This document shows, piece by piece, positions 48,301 through 58,909 of a stretch of 64,000 nucleotides of DNA. This DNA comes from Paracerasibacillus soli (GTDB lineage: Bacteria > Bacillota > Bacilli > Bacillales > Amphibacillaceae), in the NCBI RefSeq assembly GCF_034006335.1, contig NZ_JAWDIQ010000001.1; one strand, written 5' to 3'. Within the stretch, counting starts at the first letter, position 1. The number at the start of each line of letters is the position of its first letter. Made by a program: the position numbers and the translations under genes. The notes under the pieces were generated by a model. That model saw only the letters and a list, made by a program, of their open reading frames with translations, had not been told where the DNA came from and searched no databases.

Positions 48301-48342
48301 AAAAGCGGAGATCGAATTTAATGGTCTACCGTTTTTATTTTT
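48301..48342 (+). terminator. Terminator after spx
   Basis: AAAAGCGGAGATC / GGTCTACCGTTTTT with G-U pairs and a T-rich tail. Confidence 0.65.
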
Positions 48343-48444
48343 CCTTATAAGATGGAATTTTCAAATAACATGATACAAATTGTATTTACTAGTTACACGA
48401 CTCTACACACATAATACGAGGCGGGGTTTTATAGCCTAAAACAC

Positions 48445-48492
48445 ACAACTAACAATCAGTGCACGAAAAAAACAATGATTGAAGTTTTGCTT
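48445..48492 (+). repeat. Dispersed structured repeat, copy C (right half only)
   Basis: ACAACTAACAATCAGTGCAC, a short A-rich loop, CAATGATTGAAGTTTTGCTT. It matches the right-hand stem of copies A, B and D. No left half is recognisable; the preceding 48343-48444 has no other feature. Confidence 0.45.
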
Positions 48493-48669
48493 GGTAAAGT
48501 AATGACAAAACTGTTGTAATAGGTTAGAATAAATATTTATACAGTATTTATAGGCATTTATATTTCCAAATGAAATAATTTGTCATAGGATAGAAGTAAG
48601 CAAAATGAAAGGTTGTTCAAAGTTATATTTGACTCCCCAAAAACAATATAATGAAGGGAGAGAGTATGT

Positions 48670-49349
48670 ATGGAAATTGAAAGAATTAATGAAAACACCA
48701 TTAAGTTTTACATTTCATATGTAGATATAGAAGATCGTGGATTTCAGAAAGAAGAAATCTGGTATAATCGTGAACGAAGTGAGCAACTCTTTTGGCAAAT
48801 GATGGAGGAACTTAATTATAAGGAAGATTTCAATGTGGAAGGACCTTTATGGATTCAAGTTCAAGCATTGGAAAAAGGGTTGGAAATCATTGTAACAAAA
48901 GCGCAACTCTCAAAAGATGGGGAGAAACTTGAAATACCGAATGACTCAGAGTTAGAAGATTTATCTATTCAAGAAAAAGTTGAAAACTTCTTAGAGTCTA
49001 AATTTGGAGAATCTGAGCCAGATGCAATAGAGAAACTAGAAGATGAAGAAGACTTTTTCTGGATTATTGCTAGTTTTAAAGACTTTGAAGATGTCATTCA
49101 GTTAAGTCATTATTTAGAAGATGTGCAAGACGATATGAATACTGTTTTATATGCATATGAAGGTTCTTATTATTTATATATAGAATTTATGAATGAATTA
49201 ATTGAAGAAAATCGCCAAGAAAACCTAATTAGTCGGATTTTTGAATACGGAAATGACTCCGATATGACCATTCACATACTAGAGGAGTATGGAAGAAAGT
49301 ATTCGAGGCTAACGTATTCAAACAAACACGAAATTACTTTTCAGCATAA
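48670..49349 (+). CDS. mecA: ClpC adaptor MecA, one frame change at the C-terminus
   Basis: N-terminal target-binding domain MEIERINENTIKFYISYVDI, an acidic linker (SELEDLSIQEKVENF) and the C-terminal ClpC-binding domain. In the raw frame the end is abnormal; one more A in the A3 run 49296-49298 gives EEYGRKVFEANVFKQTRNYF and SA, the expected end, with the stop at 49347-49349 overlapping the terminator. About 226 residues. MecA brings ComK and other substrates to ClpCP. GAGAGAG precedes the ATG. Confidence 0.95.
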
Positions 49350-49387
49350 ACCAAATGCTATGTTATGTAGCGTTTGGTTTTATTTTT
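49348..49387 (+). terminator. Terminator after mecA
   Basis: AAACCAAATGCTA / TAGCGTTTGGTTT (one G-U), 7-base loop, tail TATTTTT. Its placement right at the corrected mecA stop supports the frame correction. Confidence 0.9.
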
Positions 49388-49557
49388 GATTTTGGCATAG
49401 ATAAATTGCGGGAACCTTTGACTTCGGTGACGAATTTTACGAAAGATTTCTTTCATCTTGCTTTTTATATATTCATAATAAATTCCTCACTTTTAGCAGG
49501 ATTTCTCCTTATCCTTGTCGTATATGATATACAAGGGAAGGAGAGGATTAAAGAGTA

Positions 49558-50761
49558 ATGTTGCAAGCTAAAAATGAAAAAGGAGAATTTGTTACACTTT
49601 TTACATTAACAAAGGAAAAGATTGCAGTGTTGAAAAAAACATCTCAATTTTTTTGCCCAACTTGTCATGAAAAGGTCCAAATTAAAGCAGGAAAAACAAA
49701 GATTCCGCATTTTGCGCATTTACCTAATCAGATTGTCCAGCACGGGTTGGGGAGAGGGTCCATACCATTTGGCAGGGAAGCTACAGTTGTATTATTGGCT
49801 AAAACAGCAAACTTCCAATGTATTGTTAGAACCGTACATACGAGAAATTAATCAAAGGCCCGATATATTGATGTATTTAAATAAGCGTAAGATTGTAATA
49901 GAATTTCAATGCGCGACTACATCTGTTTCTGAAATAAGAACTCGGACGATAAGCTACCAATCATTAGGTATTAAACCAATATGGATAATGGGAGCCATGT
50001 TTTTTAAGCGAATTGGGCCCAATTACATTAAAATCAGTCCATTTATTCTGCAATTCATTCATCAATTTCATTCTACGTTTCCGCCTTCACTTTATTTTTA
50101 CTGCCCTAAGTCTAAACAAGTCGTAGTTGCAAACGATATCTTAATCTGTACACCACAGAAGGCGATTGCCAAGTTACACTTTTTCAAAATAAACCAAGTC
50201 TCTTTTTCGGCATTATTTAAATTAAGTACGTTAAAAGATGTGGAGAAGCGATTATTATGGAAAAGGGAGAAAAAGAGATTTCGTATGAAGCCACGAGGAC
50301 GTGCATATGGAAAAGAAAGAGAGTGGCTACAATGGCTTTATTTGAGAAAGACCCACATTGAAACTTTACCATCTATTGTTTATCTACCTGTACAATCCCA
50401 ACATAAAATGATAACGCCACTTTGGAATTGGCAAAGTCGCATTTATGTTGATATTTTGGCTCCGTTACATGTAGGGGAAGTATTTTCCGTTCAGTCATGC
50501 GAATTTTTATTGCAAAATCACCAACGTATGACTAAGCACCATCCACTTATTGAATCTTCTAGACATCCAATACACGAATATCTTCAATGGCTTGTCTATT
50601 TTAACTACTTGATGAAAGTCTCTCGTCACCACTATAAAATATTAAAAATTATTAAGTCATATCATAATATTGAACATGCATTAGCTGGTGATCAGCTTCT
50701 ACTAGCGGATAGAGCAGATAGAACTGGTAAACCCATCTGGATTGAGGAAAAATCATGGTGA
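49558..50761 (+). CDS. coiA: Competence protein CoiA, one frame change
   Basis: N-terminal zinc-binding CPTCHEKVQIKAG followed by KIPHFAHLPNQ, then, after a frame change near 49735-49745, EGPYHLAGKLQLYYWLKQ, PDILMYLNKRKIVIEFQCA (nuclease-like PD-ExK strand) and a long C-terminal part to IWIEEKSW. About 400 residues. CoiA helps process single-stranded DNA during transformation. Order mecA-coiA-pepF as in B. subtilis. Confidence 0.9.
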
Positions 50762-50898
50762 GAATAAATCACTATGAATTCACCATACTAGTTGATGATG
50801 CGCTTGTTATAATATTTCGTTTTACGAAGTGTTATACTTTGAAAGAATGTTTCGAATCCAGTAAAATAAATGTTATATTCATGAAGGAGGTTTTTAAA

Positions 50899-52716
50899 TT
50901 GGCTAAAGCGACGAAAGAACTACAAAAAAGAAGCGATATTCCAGTAGAAAAAACGTGGCGTCTTGAAGATATTTTTGCTACAGATCATGACTGGGAAAAA
51001 GAATTAGAAAGTTTACGGCAGGATATTCCGAAAATCCAAGAATTACAGGGTAAGTTAGCCCAATCTGCCGAAGAAGTTTATAACATGTTTAAGTTGCAAG
51101 ATGAACTTTCCGAGCGTCTAGGTAAGCTTTATACATATGCACATATGCGTTATGATCAAGATACAACGAATGCTACTTATCAAGCTTTAAATGCAAAAGC
51201 AGAAACGGTATTAACATTAGCATCTAGTGCGATGAGTTTTATTGTTCCAGAACTATTAAGTATGGAAGAAGCGAAACTTCGTGGTTATTTAGAGGAAAAG
51301 CAAGAATTAAAGCTTTATGAACACACGATAAATCAAATTTTACGTCAAAAAGAACATGTTTTATCGGAACGTGAAGAGGAGATTTTAGCGGAAGCTTCGG
51401 AAGCATTATCTAGTCCTTCACAGACATTTAGTATGTTAAATAATGCAGATTTGAAGTTTCCAACAATTAAAGATGAAAATGGTGAGGAAGTTGATTTAAC
51501 ACATGGGAGATACGGTACTTTCTTGGAATCCAAAGACCGTCGTGTGAGAGAAGATGCGTTTAAAGCGATGTATGACACATATGGTAAGTTTAAAAACACA
51601 TTTGCATCTACATTAACAGGAAATATCAAAGTGAATAATTTTAATGCAAAAGTTCGCAAGTATGAATCTGCAAGACAAGCCGCATTAGATGATAACAATA
51701 TTCCTGAATCAGTGTATGATAATCTTGTGGAGGCAGTGAATGATAGACTCCCTTTATTACACCGTTATTTGAGACTTAGAAAACAGGTACTCGGTCTTGA
51801 AGATTTGCATATGTACGATGTTTATACTCCGCTTGTAAAAGATGTGGATATGAAAATTACATATGAGGAAGCACAACAATATGTATTGGATAGTTTAAAA
51901 CCATTAGGTGAAGAATATAACAGCATTTTAAAGGAAGGATTTGCAAATCGTTGGATTGATGTAGAAGAAAATATCGGGAAACGGAGTGGCGCATATTCTT
52001 CTGGGTCATATGGAACGAATCCGTATATTCTTCTAAATTGGCAGGATCGTGTAAATGACCTATTTACTTTGACACACGAATTAGGCCATTCTGTTCATAG
52101 TTACTATACAAGAAAATCTCAACCATTTCGTTATGGTAATTATTCTATTTTTGTTGCAGAAGTTGCCTCAACATGCAATGAAGCGTTATTAAGTGATTAT
52201 ATGCTCAACCACCTTGAAGATGAGAAACAAAAGTTATATCTACTCAACCACTTTTTAGAAGGATTTCGTGGTACAGTGTTCCGTCAAACGATGTTTGCTG
52301 AATTTGAACATGACATTCACAAGCATTTACAAGATGGTGAGGCATTAACTGCGGATAAACTTACAGAAATTTATTATAACTTGAACAAAAAGTATTTTGG
52401 TGAGGATGTCGTATCTGATGAGGAAATGGGCCTTGAGTGGGCTAGGATTCCGCATTTTTACTATAATTATTATGTTTATCAGTATGCAACTGGTTATTCT
52501 GCAGCAACTGCTCTCGCAAGTAAAATTCTTGCTAAAGAAGAAGGGGCTGTTGAGCGTTACATTAATCATTTCCTAAAAGCCGGTAGTAGTGATTATCCAA
52601 TTGAAGTGTTGAAAAGTGCAGGAGTTGATATGACATCAAAAGAGCCTGTCCAAGCTGCATTAGATGTATTTGAAGAGAAATTAGATGAAATGGAAAAACT
52701 TTTACTTTCTAAATAA
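50899..52716 (+). CDS. pepF: Oligoendopeptidase F
   Basis: 605 residues from a TTG start (MAKATKELQKRSDIPVEKTW) 8 bases after GAAGGAGG. Zinc site TLTHELGHSVHSYYTRKSQP (HExxH) of the M3B family, with the downstream Glu in VAEVASTCNEALL. A cytosolic peptidase for 7-17 residue peptides. The frame is intact. The upstream in-frame extension overlaps coiA and is rejected. Confidence 0.96.
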   Translation: MAKATKELQKRSDIPVEKTWRLEDIFATDHDWEKELESLRQDIPKIQELQGKLAQSAEEVYNMFKLQDELSERLGKLYTYAHMRYDQDTTNATYQALNAKAETVLTLASSAMSFIVPELLSMEEAKLRGYLEEKQELKLYEHTINQILRQKEHVLSEREEEILAEASEALSSPSQTFSMLNNADLKFPTIKDENGEEVDLTHGRYGTFLESKDRRVREDAFKAMYDTYGKFKNTFASTLTGNIKVNNFNAKVRKYESARQAALDDNNIPESVYDNLVEAVNDRLPLLHRYLRLRKQVLGLEDLHMYDVYTPLVKDVDMKITYEEAQQYVLDSLKPLGEEYNSILKEGFANRWIDVEENIGKRSGAYSSGSYGTNPYILLNWQDRVNDLFTLTHELGHSVHSYYTRKSQPFRYGNYSIFVAEVASTCNEALLSDYMLNHLEDEKQKLYLLNHFLEGFRGTVFRQTMFAEFEHDIHKHLQDGEALTADKLTEIYYNLNKKYFGEDVVSDEEMGLEWARIPHFYYNYYVYQYATGYSAATALASKILAKEEGAVERYINHFLKAGSSDYPIEVLKSAGVDMTSKEPVQAALDVFEEKLDEMEKLLLSK

Positions 52717-52721
52717 ATGAG

Positions 52722-52812
52722 AAAAACGTAGAGAGGAGTGCTTTCCCCAAAAAATTAGCTTTCTTACGCTAACTTTCGAGGGGAGGGTACCCATTACTCT
52801 CTACGTTTTTTA
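52722..52812 (+). terminator. Long hairpin terminator after pepF
   Basis: Outer stem AAAAACGTAGAGAG / CTCTCTACGTTTTT with an inner CCCC / GGGG and AGCTTTC-CGCTAAC region; T-tail. It also closes the minus-strand small ORF that ends at 52818. Confidence 0.85.
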
Positions 52813-52817
52813 ATATC

Positions 52818-52997
52818 TTAGCGCATTCTTCCTCTATAAGTTTTTCGATGGGTAAACGAAAAAATGGTGAAATAGATGGAGAAGAACAACAATGGTAATG
52901 TAAAATAAAGTGGTATTAAACGCATGAGTCCTAAAATATTTAAAAAGAACGCAACAATTACCAAAGATAGAAATAAAAAAGGAAGTATCTCTCTCAT
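52818..52997 (-). CDS. Small two-helix membrane protein (59 aa)
   Basis: MREILPFLFLSLVIVAFFLN, then LRLIP-like loop and TLPLLFFSIYFTIF, ending in a basic tail THRKTYRGRMR. AGGGG lies 11 bases before the ATG. Two membrane segments and a positively charged end agree with a real inner-membrane protein. Family not recognised. Convergent with pepF. Confidence 0.5.
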   Translation of the reverse strand: MREILPFLFLSLVIVAFFLNILGLMRLIPLYFTLPLLFFSIYFTIFSFTHRKTYRGRMR

Positions 52998-53305
52998 TCA
53001 TCTTCAACCCCTAATATACATATATCTTGAAGTCCTAATGAAACTTAGTAGCTTCAACTTTATCAATTCCGACTATAAAGCGCATAAAATGTCAAGATTA
53101 AATATATATATGATTTTTATTATTATTTATATGTTGCAAACTCGTGAATTAGAAGTGACGATTTTGTGAAAATAGGCACAAGGTATTGTAATTATCGAAT
53201 CAACTTGTTATTATATAAATGTGAGATGAATCACAAACAAAACCCCTTTGTTTGATCATGAATCTTTCTCCCATCCCCCTTTGTTTATACAAAGAATGAG
53301 AAGTA
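52998..53305. other. Intergenic, nothing convincing
   Basis: Open frames here lack ribosome sites. A CCCCTTTGTTT stretch occurs twice (53242 and 53278 regions) without a clear role. Confidence 0.4.
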
Positions 53306-53338
53306 AAAGGATATACGCTGCCCCGTATATCCTTTTTA
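53306..53338 (-). terminator. Terminator after spxH-yjbI operon
   Basis: AAAAGGATATACG / CGTATATCCTTTT, perfect 13-base stem, 6-base loop; T-runs for both strands. Confidence 0.88.
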
Positions 53339-53403
53339 CTTTGAAAAAAAGATGCTTTGCCACGACATTTAGTAAAATCGTAGTTAGCATCTAAAATAAT
53401 ATA

Positions 53404-54300
53404 TCATTCCACTATATACTTCCAAAAGTTACCATGCTTTGCTGGCATTTTTTTAACGATTTGTTTCAATTGTAATTTCTTCATTTCTCGTTCGGCTGTC
53501 GCGATAGACCAATCATAGACAACAGAGATTTCTTTACTACCCACAACACCATAAAAGGCGATAAAACTTTCCAAAGGTGGCTTTTCTGAAGGTATTAAAT
53601 ATTTTTTTAAAGTTTCCTCTAACACACGTACATAAATATCATAAGGATATAAACCAGATACTTTTATACCCTGTTCTTCTGTTCGTTGATTAATAAATAC
53701 AATCGTAGGAATATAATCAACTTCCATTTCTTTTGTTAATCTAATGTCGCATTGAAGTGCGTTTCTAGCAGAAGTAGATTCTAAATCATTTTTAAATTCG
53801 TCGATATCTAGATTCGCTTCTTTGGCACAGGCTAGTAATACTGCTTTTTCTGTTATATTTTGCTTCTTTAAAAACAAACTTTCTTGTAATTTTCTTAAGA
53901 ATACGCGACCAGACTTTTTGCCTTGAAGCTCAGCTGCTTTTATAGCAAGTGAGGCGGCCCAAGGTGTGAGAATTGGGTTTTCATCCCATAAATCACCGTC
54001 ACAGCTCATGCCAGTTCGCTTAGCAGTTCTTTCCCAAATCTCCTTCATCTTTCGCGGAGTATCGAATGGCTCATTTTGTAAAGGAACTAAATAATTGGTT
54101 AGGACTGGTCTTATCGTAAAAAATCGGCCATATTCTAATGATAATTTTCTTAAATATGGTTCAAGAGACCAACATTCTGGACACAAAGGATCAATAAACA
54201 CGAACATTTCTATTGGCTTTTGGACAAAGTCAAAGTAGCTATATTGTGACCGGGTGTTCGAGTCCTTTGAGTCAAGAAACTCCGTATGATTCCAGCTCAC
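53404..54300 (-). CDS. spxH: ClpXP adaptor SpxH (YjbH)
   Basis: 298 residues from a GTG (MSWNHTEFLDSKDSN) after AAAGGAG. DsbA/FrnE-like thioredoxin fold with IDPLCPECWSLEPYL (CxxC). It binds Spx and speeds its degradation by ClpXP; release under stress stabilises Spx. It sits in an operon with the truncated globin gene yjbI (16-base gap), as in B. subtilis. The frame is intact. Confidence 0.94.
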   Translation of the reverse strand: MSWNHTEFLDSKDSNTRSQYSYFDFVQKPIEMFVFIDPLCPECWSLEPYLRKLSLEYGRFFTIRPVLTNYLVPLQNEPFDTPRKMKEIWERTAKRTGMSCDGDLWDENPILTPWAASLAIKAAELQGKKSGRVFLRKLQESLFLKKQNITEKAVLLACAKEANLDIDEFKNDLESTSARNALQCDIRLTKEMEVDYIPTIVFINQRTEEQGIKVSGLYPYDIYVRVLEETLKKYLIPSEKPPLESFIAFYGVVGSKEISVVYDWSIATAEREMKKLQLKQIVKKMPAKHGNFWKYIVE

Positions 54301-54316
54301 ATCGATTCTCCTTTCA

Positions 54317-54712
54317 TCATTCTGGTGTATTCATCATATGGTGTGCGGTCATTGTTAACCTTTCAAACATGGCTGTTCGGTATGGTTCATCAATGTTCGT
54401 TTCGTCAAGCGCTTTATCCATACACTGTAACCAGGCATCTCTTCTTGTTGGGGTTATTTCAAAAGGCAAATGTCTTCTTCTCATCATCGGATGCCCACGA
54501 TTTAATGTAAATAGTGCGGGGCCACCAAAGAATTGGGTAAGAAACCAATATTGCTTCTGTTCTGTTTCTGTCAAATCATCTGGGAAAATTGGTATCAAAT
54601 CTGGATGAGCTCCTACACGTTTATAAAAATGGTGAACAAGTTGTGCGATTGTATCGGCCCCACCAATAGCTTCGAATATAGTCCCTGGATAATTTCTATT
54701 TTGCTGTTCCAT
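54317..54712 (-). CDS. yjbI: Truncated haemoglobin, group II (YjbI)
   Basis: 131 residues. Globin helices in TIFEAIGGADTIAQLVHHFY, the YWFLTQFFGGP motif, proximal His in RRRHLPFEITPTRRDAWLQC with the group II Trp. AGGAGTAAATA before the ATG. Binds O2/NO; co-transcribed with spxH and possibly linked to thiol/peroxide stress. Confidence 0.93.
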   Translation of the reverse strand: MEQQNRNYPGTIFEAIGGADTIAQLVHHFYKRVGAHPDLIPIFPDDLTETEQKQYWFLTQFFGGPALFTLNRGHPMMRRRHLPFEITPTRRDAWLQCMDKALDETNIDEPYRTAMFERLTMTAHHMMNTPE

Positions 54713-54832
54713 TATTTACTCCTATCAAATTTATTAAAAGGATTCCTCGTTTGATTTATTAAATAGTTGTCTACATTGTAGCAACGGAAGTGACCTTGGG
54801 CAAATTATCTGACTTATTACGAGCAGAAGAGA

Positions 54833-55405
54833 CTAGAATGTTAACGTTTTAAAAAAGCGCATAATCTTATTTGGAGTTTGTTTTTTTGTGATATTATAAC
54901 GTGTTAAAATTTGCTCAAATGTTTTCATTCCAATCTCATGATAAGATGCTTCTATTTCTAACTCATAATCTTCGTGTCGATTGTAAGTACTATGATCGAG
55001 TACAAAAATTAAATCTTCTTCCTTATATTCATATCTTACGGTAGTTAATTTTCCATAGTATATTAGTGAATCTATAGGAATGTTCATTTTATTTAATTCA
55101 TTTGCTATAGCAGGTTTTGGAATGATATGTCCATCCATCCAACACATGGCTTCTTTTTTTGTTAATGCATCATGTGTTTCCAAAATTCCTTCTGGATGTG
55201 GTTGTTTTAAAGTCAGTTGGTATGTACCATTTTTCTCACGAATTCTTAAAGCACTTGCGTGTTGTTTTAATTGAAAATCATTTGTTTCAAAGTAATAATT
55301 TATTTGACTTTGACCATTTTTTGGAAAAGGGAGTGTTTGATGTAATACAATGAATTCCTCTTTTGTTAATAAGTTTTTCCACTCACGTTCTATTTCTTGT
55401 GCCAT
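54833..55405 (-). CDS. yjbK: CYTH domain protein YjbK
   Basis: 190 residues. The start MAQEIEREWKNLLTKEEF contains the ExExK-type motif of the CYTH (triphosphate tunnel) fold; further acidic and basic strand residues (ALRIREKNGTYQLTLKQP; LIFVLDHSTYNRHEDYELEI) line the tunnel. GGAGG before the ATG. Probably binds or cleaves a triphosphate such as PPPi; divergent from yjbM, as in B. subtilis. Confidence 0.92.
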   Translation of the reverse strand: MAQEIEREWKNLLTKEEFIVLHQTLPFPKNGQSQINYYFETNDFQLKQHASALRIREKNGTYQLTLKQPHPEGILETHDALTKKEAMCWMDGHIIPKPAIANELNKMNIPIDSLIYYGKLTTVRYEYKEEDLIFVLDHSTYNRHEDYELEIEASYHEIGMKTFEQILTRYNITKKQTPNKIMRFFKTLTF

Positions 55406-55553
55406 GTGATACCTCCACTAGGAAAAAAGGTGCATTCTTTCTGAGTTTTGTTTAATATTGATTATGGCGAATAATAAGGAGATATGCAAAGATTATCCAT
55501 TGCCGAGGAATATGGTAAAATAAAATTGAAAACAACGAATAGGTGGTGTGTGG

Positions 55554-56159
55554 ATGAATTGGGAAGGAATACTTGCGCCATATAAACAAGTGGTTGAAGA
55601 GCTAAAAGTAAAGCTTAAAGGAATGCGTGCACAATTTGAGCATGAATCAAGGCATTCTCCAATTGAATTTATTACCGCACGAGTGAAACCAGTCGAGAGT
55701 ATTATAGAAAAGGCAGAAAAAAAACAAATACCGTTGAATCGTATACAGGAAATTCAAGATATCGCAGGTGTTCGCGTAGTTTGCCAGTTTGTAGATGACA
55801 TATATACTGTTGTAAATATGTTAAGGGAACGAAAAGATTTAACAATTATAGAAGAAAAAGATTATGTATCAGAAAAAAAGGCGAGTGGATACCGTTCTTT
55901 CCACATGATTATTGAATATCCAGTAGAAACTATTCATGGTATGAAAAAGGTTTTAGCTGAAATACAAATTCGTACATTAGCAATGAATTTTTGGGCAACA
56001 AATGAGCACTCATTAAATTATAAATATAAAGGTAGAATACCAGAAGAAATAAAAGCACGTTTAAAAATAGCAGCAGAAGCAGCGTTTCGATTAGACGAAG
56101 AGATGTCTAAAATTAGAAAAGAAGTGCAGGAAGCACAACGTATTTTTCATCGAAAGTAA
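55554..56159 (+). CDS. yjbM: Small alarmone synthetase YjbM (SasB/RelQ)
   Basis: 201 residues from MNWEGILAPYKQVVEELKVK; RBS AGGTGGTG. Synthetase-only RelA/SpoT fold: RVKPVESIIEKAEKK, IQDIAGVRVVCQFVDDIY, EKKASGYRSFHMII and EIQIRTLAMNFWATNEHSLN. Makes (p)ppGpp from GTP/GDP and ATP; no hydrolase domain. nadK follows after 40 bases, probably in one operon. Confidence 0.95.
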   Translation: MNWEGILAPYKQVVEELKVKLKGMRAQFEHESRHSPIEFITARVKPVESIIEKAEKKQIPLNRIQEIQDIAGVRVVCQFVDDIYTVVNMLRERKDLTIIEEKDYVSEKKASGYRSFHMIIEYPVETIHGMKKVLAEIQIRTLAMNFWATNEHSLNYKYKGRIPEEIKARLKIAAEAAFRLDEEMSKIRKEVQEAQRIFHRK

Positions 56160-56199
56160 TATGCGCGTATGGTTAATAGATAGTGGAGGGGGAGAAAAA

Positions 56200-57004
56200 A
56201 TGAAGTTTAAAATTGTGTCTAAAGGAGATAAACGCTCAAATAAAATCAAATCCACAATAAAGCAATATTTGACAGACTTTGATTTGGAGTATTGTCGACA
56301 AGAGCCAGAATCTAGTAATTTCTGTTGGTGGAGATGGGACATTTTTAGAAGCATTTCATCGGTATGTTCATCGTCTAGATCAAACAGCATTTATCGGTGT
56401 TCATACAGGACATTTAGGTTTTTATGCAGATTGGTTACCGGATGAAGTAGAAAAACTCATCATAGAAATAGCAAAGACTCCTTATCAAGTTGTCGAATAT
56501 CCATTATTAGAAGTCATTATTCGTTCTAAACTAGATAAGAATGAAAGTCGCTTTTTAGCATTAAATGAATCAACGATTAAAACATTAGAAGGTTCGGTTG
56601 TCATGGATGTGGAAATTAAAGGAGATCACTTTGAAACATTTCGTGGAGACGGCCTCTGTATTTCCACTCCATCTGGTAGTACGGCTTATAATAAAGCATT
56701 AGGTGGTGGTATTATACATCCATCATTGCCATCGATACAGTTAACCGAAATGGCCTCCATTAATAATCGGGTATTTCGTACAATTGGCTCACCTTTGATT
56801 TTACCTAAACATCATACATGTATGTTAAAACCGATGAATGACCGAAGTTTAATTATTACGATTGATCATTACACGAAAACATATGAAAATGTGAAATCCA
56901 TTCAATGCCGCGTTGCAAAAGAAAAAATTAGATTTGCTCGTTTTCGACCGTTTCCATTTTGGGATCGTGTTAGAGATTCATTTGTTGCGGAAGGGGACTT
57001 TTAA
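56200..57004 (+). CDS. nadK: NAD kinase, one frame change
   Basis: ATG after GGAGGGGGAG. With one surplus A removed near 56309 the frame reads EPDLVISVGGDGTFLEAFHR, giving the catalytic GGDG, then GVHTGHLGFYADW, LALNESTIK and GDGLCISTPSGSTAYNKALG. About 267 residues, normal. It makes NADP from NAD and ATP and is usually essential, so the frame change is probably not real. Equivalent to B. subtilis yjbN. Confidence 0.94.
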
Positions 57005-57073
57005 ATTTTATTTAAAATGCCGAACGTAAATGATTGAATCAATCATTAGAAAGTATAGTGAAGGTGACTTGAA

Positions 57074-57950
57074 ATGGAATGGATCATAGAAGATAGTGCC
57101 AATGGAAAACGAATTGTTGATTATTTACGTGAAGAAAAGTCCTTTTCAAGACGTATTGTGAAAGCAATTAAGTTTGATGGAGGAGAAATTTTTGTGAATG
57201 GTTGCCAATGTACAGTTGGAGACAGATTAACTGTAGGAGACACATTAAGTATCACATTTCCTCCAGAAGAAGGGGAATTTAAAGGCTTCACCTATCCAAT
57301 TGAACATCGTATATGAAGATGATGCGGTATTAATTATCGATAAACAGGCAGGTGTCACAACAATACCATCCTTATATCATTCAAATGATTCGATTGCAAA
57401 TGGCATACTAGCCCATTATGAGAAATACCATATTCCATATACCGTTCACATTGTAACAAGACTTGATCGTGATACATCTGGTTTGCTATTAGTAGCTAAA
57501 CATCGTTATAGTCATTCCTTATTAGCTGCATCGCAAAAGGCTAGGAAGATAAATCGAACATATACCGCCTTAACAGAAGGAATATTAACAAAGAAAATCG
57601 GTACCATTGATGCAAAAATTGGTAGAAAAGCAGATTCTATTATTGAACGAACAGTTTGTCTAGATGGACAACAAGCGATAACACATTATGAAGTGCTAGA
57701 AGAGAAAGAACAATTATCCGTTGTGCGAGTAAGCCTGGAAACAGGTAGAACGCATCAAATTAGAGTTCATTTCTCTTGGCTTGGACATCCTTTAATTGGT
57801 GATGATTTATATGGAGGATCACAAGCATTGTTGAATAGGCAAGCACTTCATTGTTCACAATTATCATTTATTCATCCATTTACAAATAGAGAAATGGTGT
57901 TCCATTCTACTTTACCAAAAGATATGCAACGACTTATTCAGAATCAGTAA
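57074..57950 (+). CDS. yjbO: RluD-family pseudouridine synthase YjbO, one frame change
   Basis: N-terminal S4-like part (FSRRIVKAIKFDGGEIFVNG), then a frame change near 57290, then LNIVYEDDAVLIIDKQAGVT, catalytic RLDRDTSGLLLVAKH and the GRTHQIRVHFSWLGHPLIGD motif. About 291 residues. Modifies rRNA uridines. Its end overlaps that of prpE by 17 bases (convergent). Confidence 0.92.
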
Positions 57951-58689
57951 ATGACCGAAAGTGGTTCTCTTGAAATGGTTGTTGTGATGGGACAGAAACT
58001 GTTTGCTTTTCAGGAAAGCGAAAAGCAGTTAATGCGTTACCAAAAACGCAACCTGTATCTATGTTGATTGTATGGTTGATTGTGCGTGGCTTTAATACAG
58101 GAGTATGTCCATAAATAATCCAGTCTTCTCCTTGATAATGTTTAGCCCAATCTCTACGTACGGGTCTTCCGGAAATATCAAATTCACCAGTTATATCTCC
58201 ATAAAGAACGAATGTTTCAGCTTTTTTATCATGGCGTCCAATTAAAGATTCCTTGATTCCAGCATGTGCGATAATTACTTGGAGCTCTGGCAATTGTAGG
58301 TATAAGGGGGCGTGTTCATATAGGTGAATAAACTTTTGGGCAATCTTCTCCTGTTCTTTTTTAGGAAGTGCTTTTAGTTCTGCTACCGTTGTTTCAAGCC
58401 CATGTTGCTGTTTTACATTGCGCCCAATAAAATAGCGGTACAGCTTGTTGCAATGGTTGCCAGGTACATATTTTGCAACCTTCTGTTTTATGGTCATATG
58501 ATACACAAGTTCGATGACAAGAAGCGAATGTGGGCCACGATCTGTTAAGTCACCTAGAAAGATAGGAATTCTGTTATCGGGATGGATATAAGTTTTCATA
58601 TTAGCTTCATAACGATATCCAAGCATTTCAAAAAGAGAACATAATTCATCGTAACATCCATGAATATCGCCTATAACATCAATTTTCAT
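57934..58689 (-). CDS. prpE: Symmetrical/asymmetrical Ap4A phosphatase PrpE
   Basis: 251 residues from MKIDVIGDIHGCYDELCSLF; AAGGATG upstream, and longer starts lack a site. Metallophosphatase motifs GDIHGCYDE, GDLTDRGPHS, PGNHCNK (in place of GNHE) and the late His in IYGHTPV. B. subtilis PrpE hydrolyses diadenosine tetraphosphate and affects spore germination. The frame is intact. Confidence 0.92.
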   Translation of the reverse strand: MKIDVIGDIHGCYDELCSLFEMLGYRYEANMKTYIHPDNRIPIFLGDLTDRGPHSLLVIELVYHMTIKQKVAKYVPGNHCNKLYRYFIGRNVKQQHGLETTVAELKALPKKEQEKIAQKFIHLYEHAPLYLQLPELQVIIAHAGIKESLIGRHDKKAETFVLYGDITGEFDISGRPVRRDWAKHYQGEDWIIYGHTPVLKPRTINHTINIDTGCVFGNALTAFRFPEKQTVSVPSQQPFQENHFRSFTDSE

Positions 58690-58909
58690 AAAAATCATCC
58701 TTATACATAATAGGTTATGTGTATAGTATGACATGTTTGCCAAATTTTAAAAGCGGGATATAAAATCGCTAAAATGACTTACAAAAAATACGACAGTAAC
58801 TAAAAATAGAAAATTCGTAAAGACGGGATGAGAATAGGTTTTTCTACCAAATTATATGGGAATATGATATAAATGATACATATTGTGAAGAGCGCAGGGA
58901 GGCATGAAG

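Noticed and set aside
49355..49558. 67-codon ORF between mecA and coiA
   Set aside because: It starts inside the mecA terminator, has no ribosome site and ends on the coiA start; the hydrophobic stretch is probably chance.
49735..49851. Separate short gene at the 5' end of coiA
   Set aside because: The zinc-binding start and the later nuclease-like part belong to one CoiA protein; the break is a frame change.
52924..53169. 81-codon plus-strand ORF after pepF
   Set aside because: No ribosome site, odd composition, and a better-supported minus-strand membrane protein overlaps it.
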